From Streptococcus gallolyticus (GTDB lineage Bacteria; Bacillota; Bacilli; Lactobacillales; Streptococcaceae): a DNA stretch of 58,393 bases. The stretch covers positions 1 to 58,393 of the forward strand of contig NZ_NETH01000007.1 in assembly GCF_003337175.1 (NCBI RefSeq), written 5' to 3'. A program made the position numbers and the translations under genes. Positions 35,436 through 44,900 of the stretch are shown here, piece by piece (the stretch's first letter is position 1; each line of letters opens with the position of its first letter). Under the pieces are notes generated by a model. That model was not told the origin of the DNA. It worked only from the letters and a program-made list of their open reading frames with translations, and searched no databases.

Positions 35436-36917
35436 CTACTTACCTTCCATAACATCTTTAATGGCTTGTGATGCACTTGCTACACTTGAATCATCCAACT
35501 GAATCATATAAAGACTTGCAGTTGGCATGGCGTATGAAGTCAATTCTCCTGTTGAACCTGTACCAGTTACTTCTTGTGATGTAATTGTAAATTTTTTACC
35601 TGAATCAAGCTGAGCATTAGCAAGGCTCATCATTGTATCTAATGACATATCCGTTTGAACAGAATCCTGCAAGGTAGAAATAATTGTTGAGTAATTTGAA
35701 ATTGAACTAAATGATGTTAATTTATTAATGATTGCTTGAATAACCTTAAGTTGATTATTTCCACGATCATAGTCTCCATTTGTAAGACTATAACGCTCAC
35801 GAACAAAGCCTAAAGCTTCCTCACCTGAACTCAAATTAACATTACCAACTTCAAAATTATAATTACCGTGAAGACTTGTAAATGCCTGATCATTATAAAC
35901 TGTTACACCACCAATGGCATCAATAAGACTCACAAATGATGTAAAGTTGATACGAGCGTAATAATCAATATCAATACCGTAAAGATTTTCTAGTGTCTTT
36001 TCAGATGTTTCAACACCATAGATACCAGCGTGTGTCAGTTTGTCGTATTGATCTGCACCGCCGTCTGGAATTTGAACATATGAGTCACGTGGTGTTGTTG
36101 TCATTAAAATCTTATGTGTATTCATATTAACTGTCAAGATGATATTAACATCTGAACGCGAAACGGTTGAAATAGAACCATAGGTATCAATACCACTAAT
36201 ATAAATATTAAAGACGTTAGCGTCAGATGATTTTGCCTCGCTTGAAACACTTTGCTTAATTTTATAGGTATAAATTGTTTTCAAGTTTGATTCGTAATCA
36301 TCATAGGATAATTCGAGTAGACTTGAGTAGGCACTGTTTAAAACCATTGCTTGACTTGAACCATTAATCAAATTTTCATAAGCGGCTTGATAAGAATCTA
36401 CTGTTTCTGTCGCTAAATCAACACCTTTATCAGATTTGATTTGTGAGATTAAGGCATCAATGTTGCTTCCGTCAGCATTAGTCGGTGCTTGAACACTTGA
36501 TAATTCTGTCACATCTGAAATCGAGCTATCTGCTGGCACCACAACACTCATCTCAATTTCTGAATATGAGGCTGATTTGTTCATATCATTAGTCACATCA
36601 ACCAATGTTTTAAAAGCAAAGAGTGAAATAGCTGCGACAATTGAAAAAATAACCAAGAGAACCGTCACAATAATTTTCCCTTTTTTCCGAATTATCAAAA
36701 CCAAAGATATAAGGAATACAGCAACTAGTAAAACGGTGTAGATAATATTCAGATGACGAAAAGCTAGAATATTATTGGCATACATGAGATAAGTTGCGAT
36801 TCCCGCTAACAAAGCAAACAACACTAATAAAACACTATTTACTATCGTCTTCGTATCAAAACGAGAGTATGAGTGTGAACGACTACGACGCCCTTTTGGG
36901 TATGGCTGTCTAGGCAC
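35436..36917 (-). CDS. cpsA: LytR-CpsA-Psr (LCP) family protein CpsA
   Basis: LCP enzymes attach capsule or wall teichoic acid to peptidoglycan. The 493-aa product has a basic N-terminus, about three membrane helices (28-48, 56-76, 85-105), an accessory domain, and the LCP domain with Arg/Asp motifs TVSRSDVNIILTVNMNTHKI, TTPRDSYVQIP and GFVRERYSLTNGDYDRGNNQ. The start is a GTG at 36917, nine bases after GAGGAG. It is the first gene of the capsule operon. Confidence 0.95.
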   Translation of the reverse strand: MPRQPYPKGRRSRSHSYSRFDTKTIVNSVLLVLFALLAGIATYLMYANNILAFRHLNIIYTVLLVAVFLISLVLIIRKKGKIIVTVLLVIFSIVAAISLFAFKTLVDVTNDMNKSASYSEIEMSVVVPADSSISDVTELSSVQAPTNADGSNIDALISQIKSDKGVDLATETVDSYQAAYENLINGSSQAMVLNSAYSSLLELSYDDYESNLKTIYTYKIKQSVSSEAKSSDANVFNIYISGIDTYGSISTVSRSDVNIILTVNMNTHKILMTTTPRDSYVQIPDGGADQYDKLTHAGIYGVETSEKTLENLYGIDIDYYARINFTSFVSLIDAIGGVTVYNDQAFTSLHGNYNFEVGNVNLSSGEEALGFVRERYSLTNGDYDRGNNQLKVIQAIINKLTSFSSISNYSTIISTLQDSVQTDMSLDTMMSLANAQLDSGKKFTITSQEVTGTGSTGELTSYAMPTASLYMIQLDDSSVASASQAIKDVMEGK

Positions 36918-36951
36918 TGCTATTCTCCTCGTAAAATAAGTTTTCCTACTT

Positions 36952-36980
36952 ATTCTATCAAAATTACAGTTTCTTTACAA
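36952..36980 (-). promoter_or_regulatory. Capsule-operon promoter with WalR/VicR box over the -35
   Basis: TTGTAA (36980-36975), 17 bases, TAGAAT (36957-36952) on the minus strand. TGTAAA-GAAAC-TGTAAT (36979-36963) is a perfect TGTWAH-N5-TGTWAH match covering the -35. Confidence 0.75.
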
Positions 36981-37059
36981 GATTATTAATGTTATGTTTT
37001 CGTTACAAAAAGACTAGCTCTTGACAGCAATTATCCAAAAATTCGTTTGCTGATACGAT

Positions 37060-37094
37060 AACAAACAAACAAACAAACAAACAAACAAACAAAC
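37060..37094. repeat. AACA tetranucleotide microsatellite in the cpsA-cpsY intergenic region
   Basis: Nearly nine uninterrupted copies of AACA (35 bases). Tracts this long slip during replication. It lies about 80 bases upstream of the capsule -35 and about 175 bases upstream of the cpsY start. The rest of this 350-base gap holds promoters and repeats of TTTCGTTACAA (36998-37008, 37110-37120), but no gene. Confidence 0.95.
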
Positions 37095-37113
37095 ATTTTT
37101 ATGTTTCGATTTC

Positions 37114-37130
37114 GTTACAAAGAAATTACA
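37114..37130 (-). promoter_or_regulatory. Second WalR/VicR box upstream of the capsule promoter
   Basis: TGTAAT-TTCTT-TGTAAC on the minus strand fits TGTWAH-N5-TGTWAH exactly. It lies on the far side of the microsatellite from the promoter-proximal box. Confidence 0.5.
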
Positions 37131-37270
37131 TCTTGATTATTTCGTCTTGCCTTGTATGACTTTATCTCAAGTTAAGAGAGCTTTTCTAGACAATCGCTTT
37201 CATTTGTCAAAACCTCACTACTAATGTGACTCACTTGCATCAGAAACGTTTTTAAGTTAAACTAGTTTTC

Positions 37271-38197
37271 ATGAGAATACAACAATTACACTATATCGTT
37301 AAAATCGTAGAAACAGGAAGCATGAATGAAGCTGCTAAGCAGCTTTTTATCACTCAACCAAGCCTTTCTAATGCTGTACGAGATTTAGAGCGTGAGATGG
37401 GGATTGAAATTTTTATTCGTAACCCAAAAGGCATTACCTTGACTAAGGATGGCGTTGAGTTTCTTTCTTATGCTCGCCAAATTTTAGAACAAACAGCTCT
37501 GTTAGAGGAACGTTATAAGAGCAAAAATACAAACCGAGAACTGTTTAGCGTATCTTCGCAGCACTATGCTTTCGTTGTCAATGCCTTTGTCTCGCTTTTA
37601 GAAGGAACAGACATGTCACGCTATGAGCTCTTCCTTCGTGAAACACGAACGTATGAAATTATTGATGATGTTAAGAATTTCCGTTCGGAAATTGGCGTTT
37701 TATTTTTGAATAGTTATAACCACGATGTTTTGACCAAAATGTTCGATGATAATCATCTAACCTATACGAGTCTTTTTAGAACGCGTCCGCATATCTTTAT
37801 CAGCAAAAACAATCCTCTTGCAGGCAAAAAGCTGGTAACGATGAAAGATTTGGAAGAATTCCCTTACCTTAGCTACGATCAAGGGATTCATAATTCCTTC
37901 TACTTCTCTGAAGAAATTTTTTCACAAATTCCCCATAAGAAATCGATTGTCGTTAGCGACCGCGCGACACTTTTCAATCTCTTGATTGGGCTCGATGGTT
38001 ATACAATCGCTACAGGTATTTTAAATAGTAATCTAAATGGTGATAATATTGTTTCTATTCCACTTGATGTTGAAGATATGATTGACATTGTCTATATTCG
38101 CCACGAAAAAGCTAACCTTTCAAAAATGGGCGAACGATTTATTGAATATCTCCTTGAAGAAGTTAAATTTGATAATCGAGTAGGAACTAACAAGTAG
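37271..38197 (+). CDS. cpsY: LysR-family regulator CpsY (MtaR-like)
   Basis: A 308-aa LysR regulator. The N-terminal HTH reads RIQQLHYIVKIVETGSMNEA and AKQLFITQPSLSNAVRDLER. The effector domain follows, ending in IEYLLEEVKF. It is divergent from the capsule operon, the standard streptococcal arrangement. The homologues CpsY and MtaR mostly control methionine and cell-wall genes rather than capsule itself. The stop codon directly abuts the group II intron remnant. Confidence 0.93.
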   Translation: MRIQQLHYIVKIVETGSMNEAAKQLFITQPSLSNAVRDLEREMGIEIFIRNPKGITLTKDGVEFLSYARQILEQTALLEERYKSKNTNRELFSVSSQHYAFVVNAFVSLLEGTDMSRYELFLRETRTYEIIDDVKNFRSEIGVLFLNSYNHDVLTKMFDDNHLTYTSLFRTRPHIFISKNNPLAGKKLVTMKDLEEFPYLSYDQGIHNSFYFSEEIFSQIPHKKSIVVSDRATLFNLLIGLDGYTIATGILNSNLNGDNIVSIPLDVEDMIDIVYIRHEKANLSKMGERFIEYLLEEVKFDNRVGTNK

Positions 38198-38598
38198 TCC
38201 TTCTCACACCACCGTGCGTGCCGTTGGGCACACGGCGGTTTAACTAACTTTTAATGCATGTCGTTGAAGATAGTAATCTAAGCAAGAAACCAGTCCTCGT
38301 TTCGAGGACTGGTTTTGATATAGCTTGCTTTAGAATTGACTGCTGTGCCACTAGTTGATAGTGCTCTCCCCAGCCAGATACTTTATCCGCTATCCATTTC
38401 GGAACCCCAGTTTAAGAAGTCCCCAAAGTCGCTTAGATTTCTTCCATTGTTTCCAGATAATGACACTCATTCGTCTCCTAAGCCTTTCATCTATCCCTAC
38501 CATGACTGTTTTCATGTTGGTCAGGGCGAAATAATTTATACAACCACGAATCAACCAGTTGAGTTTCTCAACTGTAAGAGTTCTGCCAAAGCTTTTGA
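38198..38598 (-). mobile_element. Group II intron 3' remnant with decayed LtrA maturase
   Basis: The minus strand carries pieces of a reverse transcriptase/maturase: LNWLIRGCINYFALTNMKTV, then LRRRMSVIIWKQWKKSKRLW in frame, broken by a stop and by frameshifts, ending LDYYLQRHALKVS. Beyond it, AAACCGCCGTGTGCCC and its partner (38241-38211) form the intron domain V-like hairpin followed by GGTGTGAGAAGG. Only the X/endonuclease end of the protein and the RNA 3' end remain, so it cannot move by itself. Confidence 0.8.
38288..38315. terminator. Strong hairpin within the intron remnant
   Basis: AACCAGTCCTCG pairs with CGAGGACTGGTT around TTT and ends in TTTTG on the plus strand. It could terminate cpsY readthrough about 90 bases after its stop. 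Confidence 0.6.
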
Positions 38599-38599
38599 A

Positions 38600-39085
38600 C
38601 TCACTGTGCCATCACGACGAATCTCAAGGTATCTATGAAAGATAGCATAGTCACTCTGCTTCATTTTTGTAAACAGCTAGGTATCATACTGGTCGCTTTT
38701 AGCATCGTGGCAGTAGTTTTCCAAATTTGGAACTTCACGTTTGGCAAGACGTTGAAAGAGCCTATACGGAATTGGACTAACAGAGCGGATAAAATCAATG
38801 GTATTGCCATTTTTCACCTTAGCTTCCAAATCCATACTATAATTTGCTAATTGTTCTTCCTCATACGCATTGGTAATGAGTGAAACGCCATAATTGGCTA
38901 AAATTGCTTGATTTTCTACTGGATGTGAGAAAGCAAAGTCAACGTTAAGTTCCCTACGCTCTTTTAACATTTCTAAAAGATAACGGCTTTACGCTGGAAA
39001 ATCGCTATGCTGCTCTGCTATTTTCCAAGCGTGATTATAGGCATAGATACCCAAAAGGATGTCTTCTGTTTCATATATTTCTTGC
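38600..39085 (-). pseudogene. Decayed conserved hypothetical gene after deoD
   Basis: One frame reads ETEDILLGIYAYNHAWKIAE, then QHSDFPA, a stop, SRYLLEMLKERRELNVDFAF and onward to KSDQYDT, a second stop, and LFTKMKQSDYAIFHRYLEIR. The coding quality is continuous across both stops (at about 38986 and 38677), so they are nonsense mutations in one gene. The 5' end merges with the deoD stop without a start codon, and the 3' end is lost at the intron remnant. I do not recognise the family. Confidence 0.65.
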
Positions 39086-39086
39086 C

Positions 39087-39794
39087 TTAATCTGCAATAA
39101 GGGTCTCAAGGCCAATGGCCATCATATCGGTGAAAGTGGTTTGGCGTTCTTGAGCGGTTGTGTCTTCGTCAGCAACGAGACTATCTGAAATCGTCATGAT
39201 GCCAAGTGCTTGGACACCATATTTTGCAGCAAGGTAGTACAGTGCAGCTGCCTCCATTTCAACAGCTTTAACGCCAAGCTGACCAAGCTTAACATTCGTT
39301 TCAGCAAAATCAGAATAGAAAGCATCAATTGATAAGACGCTGCCAACATGAGTTTTCAGTCCAAGGTCTTGTGCAATATGATAAGCTTTATCAAGCAAGG
39401 TAAAATCAGCAATTTGTGGAAAATCATACTGAGGCCATTCATTTTTTATCATGCTTGATGTAGTGGCTGCTGCTTGTGCCAAAACAAGTTCGCGAACGTG
39501 AACATCTTTATTGAGTGATCCAGCTGTTCCGACACGGATTAATTTGTTGACACCGTAAGATTGGATTAACTCAGTCGCATAGATAGAGATTGATGGCATT
39601 CCCATACCTGTCCCCATAACGCTGACACGTTGGCCTTTATAAGTTCCTGTAAAACCAAGCATACCACGGACATTGTTAAAACATACGGCATCTTCTAGAA
39701 AGTTTTCTGCGATAAATTTGGCACGGAGAGGATCTCCTGGAAGTAAAATTTTATCTGCGATTTCGACTTGTTTGGCTTCGATATGGATTGACAT
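39087..39794 (-). CDS. deoD: Purine nucleoside phosphorylase, DeoD type
   Basis: A hexameric trimeric-subunit phosphorylase of purine (deoxy)nucleosides. The 235-aa product begins [20 protein letters not shown], then [10 protein letters not shown] (phosphate Arg/Gly), [20 protein letters not shown] (ribose-binding Met-Glu) and the catalytic Asp region [10 protein letters not shown]. The frame is open 14 codons upstream inside clc. AAAGGA before the ATG at 39794 sets the start, giving a 44-base overlap with clc. Confidence 0.95.
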   Translation of the reverse strand: MSIHIEAKQVEIADKILLPGDPLRAKFIAENFLEDAVCFNNVRGMLGFTGTYKGQRVSVMGTGMGMPSISIYATELIQSYGVNKLIRVGTAGSLNKDVHVRELVLAQAAATTSSMIKNEWPQYDFPQIADFTLLDKAYHIAQDLGLKTHVGSVLSIDAFYSDFAETNVKLGQLGVKAVEMEAAALYYLAAKYGVQALGIMTISDSLVADEDTTAQERQTTFTDMMAIGLETLIAD

Positions 39795-41040
39795 AATATT
39801 TCCTTTCAATGTGTTCAATAATAGTTTTGGTAGCAAAGGCTACGATGACTGCAAGAAGCAAAATGGGAAGTGCCGTGAGAGCTTGTCCCGTAAACGACAT
39901 AACCAAGCCAACAGCTGTTAACGGAGCGTTCATGGTAATGGCTAAAAAGATACTTGAGCCAATTAACATAGCCGAAGTTAGTGATAATTCTGGGACGACC
40001 AATTGATACAGCACTGCTAGCAAGAAGCCTAGGACAGCACCTATTGAAAATGACGGTGTCAGAGTGCCTCCGTAGGCGCCGTTTTTCAGCGTCAGCAAAA
40101 CAAGTACGGCTTTAATAACCACAGCAGCTAAGGCATGCCACACACCCATCCCATCAAAAACAGCTTGTGCCAAAGCTCCGCCATTTCCCAAAATCTCTGG
40201 AAAATAAAGCGAAAAGCTTGCAAGAAGCAAAAAAATTAAGGGGAGTTTCCACAAAACGCTTCGAGTTGTCACTCTACTTGCTTGAACCTTTTGGGTGAGG
40301 TAGCGAAATAGCTGGGCTAAGGGGGTGATAAGAATGGCTAGAAGGATTGTAAGACCGCATGTTTTAGCATCGAGCACGACTTGTCCTGAATGATAAAGTG
40401 GGGTATCTGAAATAACCGTTCTCGCAATAAGACTAGCTAGAATCACTGTGCTTGAGACTGAAATAAGGTTCAAAAATGACAGCCCTAATCCAAGTGTTTC
40501 AAAAGCAAAAAAGATACTGGCAATCGGTACTTGATAAACAGCTGCCAACCCTGCTGCTGCCCCACAAACAATAGCAAGCCTTCGGTCTTTTAAGGTCAAT
40601 GCCATTCGGTCAGAAATACGACCTGCCCCTAAAGCTCCCAGTTCTCGTGGCGCACCTTCTTTACCAATAGGTGAACCAGCTCCGACTGAAGCCACTTGAA
40701 GAAAAATATGTATCAAGTGTATCCAAAGTATCGGACGTTTACTGTCATCACTTGCTTTTAGCTGTGATTTGATTGAGATGATGTGGCGATTCTTATCTTG
40801 TAACACGAACCATATAAAGGCTGAAATTACACCAGTTAATAAGATAATAATAAATTGTAGCTTTGTAATAGGTTGCGCACCTGTACTTTCTCCATGACCG
40901 AAAATCAGCCACTCAACCAATTCTAATAAGTCATGAAGTAAAATACCACCTACTCCTGCTACTAGACTAGTCACAAAAAGAGTGGTGCTAAAACGTAAGC
41001 AATAATTCTTGGAATAAAAGCGTTTATCTTGTAAAAACAT
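39751..41040 (-). CDS. clc: ClC-type chloride channel/antiporter
   Basis: A 429-aa ClC protein with about ten or more membrane helices. The anion-site motifs are [20 protein letters not shown] (the gating Glu is within GKEG), and [18 protein letters not shown] late in the sequence. ClC antiporters exchange Cl- and H+ and help acid resistance. No CBS domains are present. It sits inside the nucleoside salvage operon, where ClC genes also occur in other streptococci. The 3' end overlaps deoD. Confidence 0.9.
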   Translation of the reverse strand: MFLQDKRFYSKNYCLRFSTTLFVTSLVAGVGGILLHDLLELVEWLIFGHGESTGAQPITKLQFIIILLTGVISAFIWFVLQDKNRHIISIKSQLKASDDSKRPILWIHLIHIFLQVASVGAGSPIGKEGAPRELGALGAGRISDRMALTLKDRRLAIVCGAAAGLAAVYQVPIASIFFAFETLGLGLSFLNLISVSSTVILASLIARTVISDTPLYHSGQVVLDAKTCGLTILLAILITPLAQLFRYLTQKVQASRVTTRSVLWKLPLIFLLLASFSLYFPEILGNGGALAQAVFDGMGVWHALAAVVIKAVLVLLTLKNGAYGGTLTPSFSIGAVLGFLLAVLYQLVVPELSLTSAMLIGSSIFLAITMNAPLTAVGLVMSFTGQALTALPILLLAVIVAFATKTIIEHIERKYYVNPYRSQTSRNRR

Positions 41041-41043
41041 CTA

Positions 41044-41723
41044 AATTGTTCTAAAGTGTGATTCCTTTCTGAATATTCGTAAGCTAGCATTTCACTTGCT
41101 GCTTGCAGGTATGAGTGTGTCTTAACTTGTTCATCATAATCAACTTATTCTGCCAAAAGTGCCTCAATCAATGGTCTTGAAAACCCTAAATAGCATTGGA
41201 AAGCATAGTGTTTATCCCTGTATTTGACAATTTGTCGTGGGCAACCTTGACTAATTGCAAGAATTTGGGCTTGTGGTGTTAAACTAGGCATATCGCCATG
41301 CCAGTGCCCAACAACTGTAGATGTTCCAATATGCGAAAGATTACGATTTGCTAAACCAGCTTCTGTTAATGTGATTGGATAATTTCCAATTCTTTTTCTG
41401 GGCTTCTTTCAACAGATGCTCCGTAAGCTTCACCTAGCAATTGAGCTCCTAAACAAATACCAAGAACTCGTTTATCTTGTGAAATAGCTTCTTTGATAAG
41501 CGAGATTTCAGCCTGTGCATCAAAATGGACATTCTGCTACTGCTGTTCGTGGGCTTTGTGGTCCACCCATAACAATTAGTAGGTCGATACCAGAACTATC
41601 TTTTGGCAATTTTTCGCCTTGGTAAAGTTTTGTTATTGTCACATCATGACCACGTTTAATAGTCCAATCATAGTAAGCACCTAGTGCTTCAAAAGCTTCG
41701 TGAACAATAAAATGAATTCGCAT
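41044..41723 (-). pseudogene. Class I glutamine amidotransferase gene, broken by several lesions
   Basis: From ATG 41723 the frame reads MRIHFIVHEAFEALGAYYDW and LLIVMGGPQSPRT, then shifts at about 41526. The next frame holds the nucleophile elbow LGICLGAQLLGEAYGA and shifts again at about 41396. A third stretch reads VVGHWHGDMPSLTPQA and continues to LIEALLAE, a stop (41145), and then coding-like VDYDEQVKTHSYLQAASEML up to clc. At least two frameshifts and one nonsense change are visible, so it is a true pseudogene. Intact homologues resemble GMP-synthase amidotransferase domains. Confidence 0.85.
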
Positions 41724-41795
41724 AACACATCTCTTTCTGAGGCTGAGACAAAAGTATCCCAGTTTCTCTGTTTGTATACAAGACGCAGTATTGAC

Positions 41796-42608
41796 TTACA
41801 ATTCTGCCAAGACAGCCTTAACTAGGTTTTTGAAGTCCTCTTTGATTTGTTGTGTAACAGCAACAACTTCTTCATGATTAAGTGAACTTTGGAAACCTGC
41901 GGCATGGTTTGTGATAGCTGAAATTCCTAAAACTTTCAAACCTGAATGAGCAGCGACGATGACTTCTGGAACTGTTGACATACCAACCGCATCAGCTCCA
42001 AGAGTTTGGAAGGCACGAATTTCGGCAGGTGTTTCGTAACATGGTCCAGAAACCCCAAGATAAACACCCTCATCAAGTTTGATACCGATTTTTTCAGCGA
42101 CTTTGTGAGCAGTATCACGATACTCAGCCGTATAAGCATCTGACATATCTGGGAAACGTGGTCCAAAGTCATCAAGATTGGCACCAATCAATGGGTTTTG
42201 CCCTGTCATATTAATATGGTCTGAAATTGCCATTAATGTTCCTGGACCAAAGCCAATGCCGCCAGCTGCATTTGTCACGATAAGTCCTTTACAACCAAGA
42301 GCTTTCATAACACGAACTGGGAAAGTCACTAATTCCATTGGATTTCCTTCGTAAAAATGGAAACGTCCTTGAAGCGCAATGACTTTGTGGCCACCAAGGT
42401 CACCATAAACCAATTGCCCAGCGTGTCCTGCTACTGTTGATTTTCCCCAATTAGGAATTTTGTCATAGGGAATTACAACAGCATTTTCAATTTCTTCGGC
42501 AAGTTCGCCAAGACCTGACCCTAAAATCAAGCCAAATTCAGGAGCGTCACAACTTTGTGATACCAAGAACTGACGAGCTTCTTCAATTTTTTCACTAATT
42601 GTTGTCAT
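41796..42608 (-). CDS. punA: Purine nucleoside phosphorylase I (inosine/guanosine type)
   Basis: A trimeric PNP, 270 aa. It contains LILGSGLGELAEEI (phosphate loop), LQGRFHFYEGNPME (His-Tyr-Glu active-site region), VTNAAGGIGFG and the base-binding DAVGMSTVPEVIVAAH, then ISAITNHAAG with the purine-contacting Asn. AGAGG five bases before ATG 42608 decides the start over the GTG two codons earlier. It follows deoB by 9 bases and complements deoD in substrate range. Confidence 0.95.
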   Translation of the reverse strand: MTTISEKIEEARQFLVSQSCDAPEFGLILGSGLGELAEEIENAVVIPYDKIPNWGKSTVAGHAGQLVYGDLGGHKVIALQGRFHFYEGNPMELVTFPVRVMKALGCKGLIVTNAAGGIGFGPGTLMAISDHINMTGQNPLIGANLDDFGPRFPDMSDAYTAEYRDTAHKVAEKIGIKLDEGVYLGVSGPCYETPAEIRAFQTLGADAVGMSTVPEVIVAAHSGLKVLGISAITNHAAGFQSSLNHEEVVAVTQQIKEDFKNLVKAVLAEL

Positions 42609-42617
42609 ATGCACCTC

Positions 42618-43829
42618 TTATACTAATTTTTCTAGGAAAGATTGACCAATCATGGCTGTCTCAACACCAAAGTTTTCAGCGATTGTTGCTGAAATATCAG
42701 CAAAATGTCCGACTGGTAAGACACCATTTCCTGTAAATGATGGGCTATAAGCCAATAACGGAATGTATTCACGTGTGTGGTCTGTTCCTGTGTAAGTTGG
42801 GTCATTACCGTGGTCTGCTGTGATTAAAAGGAGGTCATCTGATTTCATATTTTCCATGATTTCAGGCAAACGATTGTCAAATTCTTCTAGACAATCACGG
42901 TAACCTGCGGCATTACGACGGTGACCATACATGGCATCAAAATCAACAAGGTTTGTAAATGATAGTCCTTTTGTAAATTCTGGTAATTGCAAGGTCTTAA
43001 TCAAGGTATCAACACCGTGCATATTTGATTTATTGTGCCCCATGTCATTTGTAATACCTGAACCATTGAAAATATCATTGATTTTTCCGATACCGTACGT
43101 CGGAATACCTGCGTCAGCTAATTTATTAAGCACTGTTGGTGCAAATGGTGATAAAGCATAGTCACGACGGTTAGCTGTACGTGTGAAATTACCAGGATCA
43201 CCAACATAGGGACGAGCAATGATGCGACCAAGCAAACTTGGACGTTCTAATGTAATAGAACGAGCAAATTCACAGATTTTATAAAGTTCGTCAAGTGGAA
43301 TAATATCTTCGTGTGCTGCGATTTGAAGCACTGGGTCAGCTGAAGTGTAAACAATCAATTCACCTGTCTTCATTTGACGTTCACCAAAGTCAGCGATAAC
43401 TTGTGTTCCTGAATAAGGTTTGTTGGCTTCACGAATGATTTTACGCCCTGAAAAGGCTTCGATTTTTGTTAAAATGTCTTCTGGGAATCCTTCAAAGAAA
43501 GTATCAAAAGGCTCTGTAATGTTAAGCCCCATGATTTCCCAGTGACCTGTCATGGTATCTTTTCCGAGTGATACTTCTTCTAATTTTGTCGCATAGCCAC
43601 TTGGTTGCACTTCTGCTGCTACTGTCTTTAGAGGTGTTTCACGAGGAATATTTCCAAGACCAATTTTCGCCATATTGGGAACAGTTAATCCGACTGTTTT
43701 TGAAATATGACCAAGGGTATCTGAAGCACCGTCTGGCACACCAGCATTGACAAAATGGTTAGCATCTGGTGCTGCACCAATTCCGACAGAATCTAAAACA
43801 ATAAGATGAGTACGATTAAATGTTGGCAT
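42618..43829 (-). CDS. deoB: Phosphopentomutase
   Basis: Interconverts (deoxy)ribose-1- and 5-phosphate. The 403-aa alkaline-phosphatase-superfamily product has [15 protein letters not shown] (metal Asp), [13 protein letters not shown] (the phosphorylated Thr) and [21 protein letters not shown] (metal Asp/His cluster). It links the phosphorylase products to the pentose phosphate pool fed by rpiA just upstream. Confidence 0.97.
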   Translation of the reverse strand: MPTFNRTHLIVLDSVGIGAAPDANHFVNAGVPDGASDTLGHISKTVGLTVPNMAKIGLGNIPRETPLKTVAAEVQPSGYATKLEEVSLGKDTMTGHWEIMGLNITEPFDTFFEGFPEDILTKIEAFSGRKIIREANKPYSGTQVIADFGERQMKTGELIVYTSADPVLQIAAHEDIIPLDELYKICEFARSITLERPSLLGRIIARPYVGDPGNFTRTANRRDYALSPFAPTVLNKLADAGIPTYGIGKINDIFNGSGITNDMGHNKSNMHGVDTLIKTLQLPEFTKGLSFTNLVDFDAMYGHRRNAAGYRDCLEEFDNRLPEIMENMKSDDLLLITADHGNDPTYTGTDHTREYIPLLAYSPSFTGNGVLPVGHFADISATIAENFGVETAMIGQSFLEKLV

Positions 43830-43975
43830 AATTTTTTCCTAATCTAGGGTGGTTACGGTTGGCACCCAAAACCTCCTAATCTCTTAATCAGTTAAGTGAT
43901 TAGAAATTAACTTGGTAAAATATAGAGGAAACAGGAGAATTTCAGCTAAGCTGACTATTAATTTTCCTGTTGCTA

Positions 43976-44653
43976 TTAGTTGTTAGCTTCTAAAATGTTG
44001 ACACCATCTTTACCTGCAACGATAACTTTATTGACCATACCGTTGAAGAGACCGTGTTCAACAACGCCGACCATGGCTTTTAATTCTTTACCAAGGTCGA
44101 CAGGATTTTCAATGACGCCAAGGTCAAGGTCGATGATATAATTTTTCATATCCGTCACAAAGCGTTCGCCGTTTACCATGCGATAGGATGGTTTGTAACC
44201 TTTTTTCTCGAACTCACGGAAAAGACGGTCTGCACCATATCGTACCACTTCGACTGGCAATTTGAAGGCACCGAGTTTATCGACCATTTTTGAATCGTCA
44301 ACAACCCAGATATATTCTTTGGTTGGTGTGGCAACGATTTTTTCCATAAGAAGGGCGCCACCACCGCCTTTGATACCGTTGAAGTTAGTGTCAACTTCAT
44401 CTGCACCGTCAACGGTAACATCGATAACATCAATGTCATCAACAGCTTTCAAAGGAATCCCAAGCCCTTCTGCTTGTGTGCTTGTTTGGCTTGAAGTTGT
44501 TACGCCGACAACTTTGAGTCCTTCTTCTTTCATGCGGCGACCAATTTCTTCAACAAAAAAGTATGCTGTAGAGCCTGTTCCAAGTCCGACAACCATACCA
44601 TCTTTGACGTACTGAGCGGCTGTGACACCAGCCAATTTTTTGAGTTTTTCCAT
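43976..44653 (-). CDS. rpiA: Ribose-5-phosphate isomerase A
   Basis: Interconverts ribose- and ribulose-5-phosphate. The 225-aa product has [17 protein letters not shown] (phosphate loop), [26 protein letters not shown] (catalytic Asp, Glu and Lys) and [18 protein letters not shown]. It is the first gene of the salvage operon rpiA-deoB-punA-(GATase*)-clc-deoD, with an extended -10 promoter upstream. Confidence 0.97.
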   Translation of the reverse strand: MEKLKKLAGVTAAQYVKDGMVVGLGTGSTAYFFVEEIGRRMKEEGLKVVGVTTSSQTSTQAEGLGIPLKAVDDIDVIDVTVDGADEVDTNFNGIKGGGGALLMEKIVATPTKEYIWVVDDSKMVDKLGAFKLPVEVVRYGADRLFREFEKKGYKPSYRMVNGERFVTDMKNYIIDLDLGVIENPVDLGKELKAMVGVVEHGLFNGMVNKVIVAGKDGVNILEANN

Positions 44654-44694
44654 AACTACCTCATTAATGTGTTAATTCCTATTTCCAAGTAACT

Positions 44695-44703
44695 ATTATA
44701 GCA
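44695..44703 (-). promoter_or_regulatory. Extended -10 promoter of the rpiA operon
   Basis: TG-C-TATAAT on the minus strand (44703-44695), about 40 bases before the rpiA ATG. No convincing -35 hexamer is seen, as is common with extended -10 promoters. Confidence 0.6.
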
Positions 44704-44900
44704 TGATTTTGAATTTTTTTGCCACTTACTTTCATTAAGATTGATTGGTTTTAGATGTTAATGTGCTGTCATGTTGGTAACTAGTGTTAGCAGCAAGTGC
44801 TACTATAGGATTCTGCTATTGCTAGAAAAAATATTTTGCGTTACAATTAAGATTATTATCGAAGAAGAACTTTGAGATTATATAGATAGGAAAAATAGTA

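Noticed and set aside
37060..37094. The AACA tract as the start of a CRISPR or other array
   Set aside because: Units are four bases with no spacers; it is a simple microsatellite.
41724..41795. GAGGCTGAGACAAAAGTATCCCAG near punA as a terminator or dispersed repeat
   Set aside because: It resembles half of a common streptococcal intergenic hairpin, but the complementary arm is too poor to call.
43830..43975. The deoB-rpiA gap as a riboswitch
   Set aside because: Only a weak GGGTG/CACCC pairing is visible and no known riboswitch core; genes on both sides are in one operon direction.
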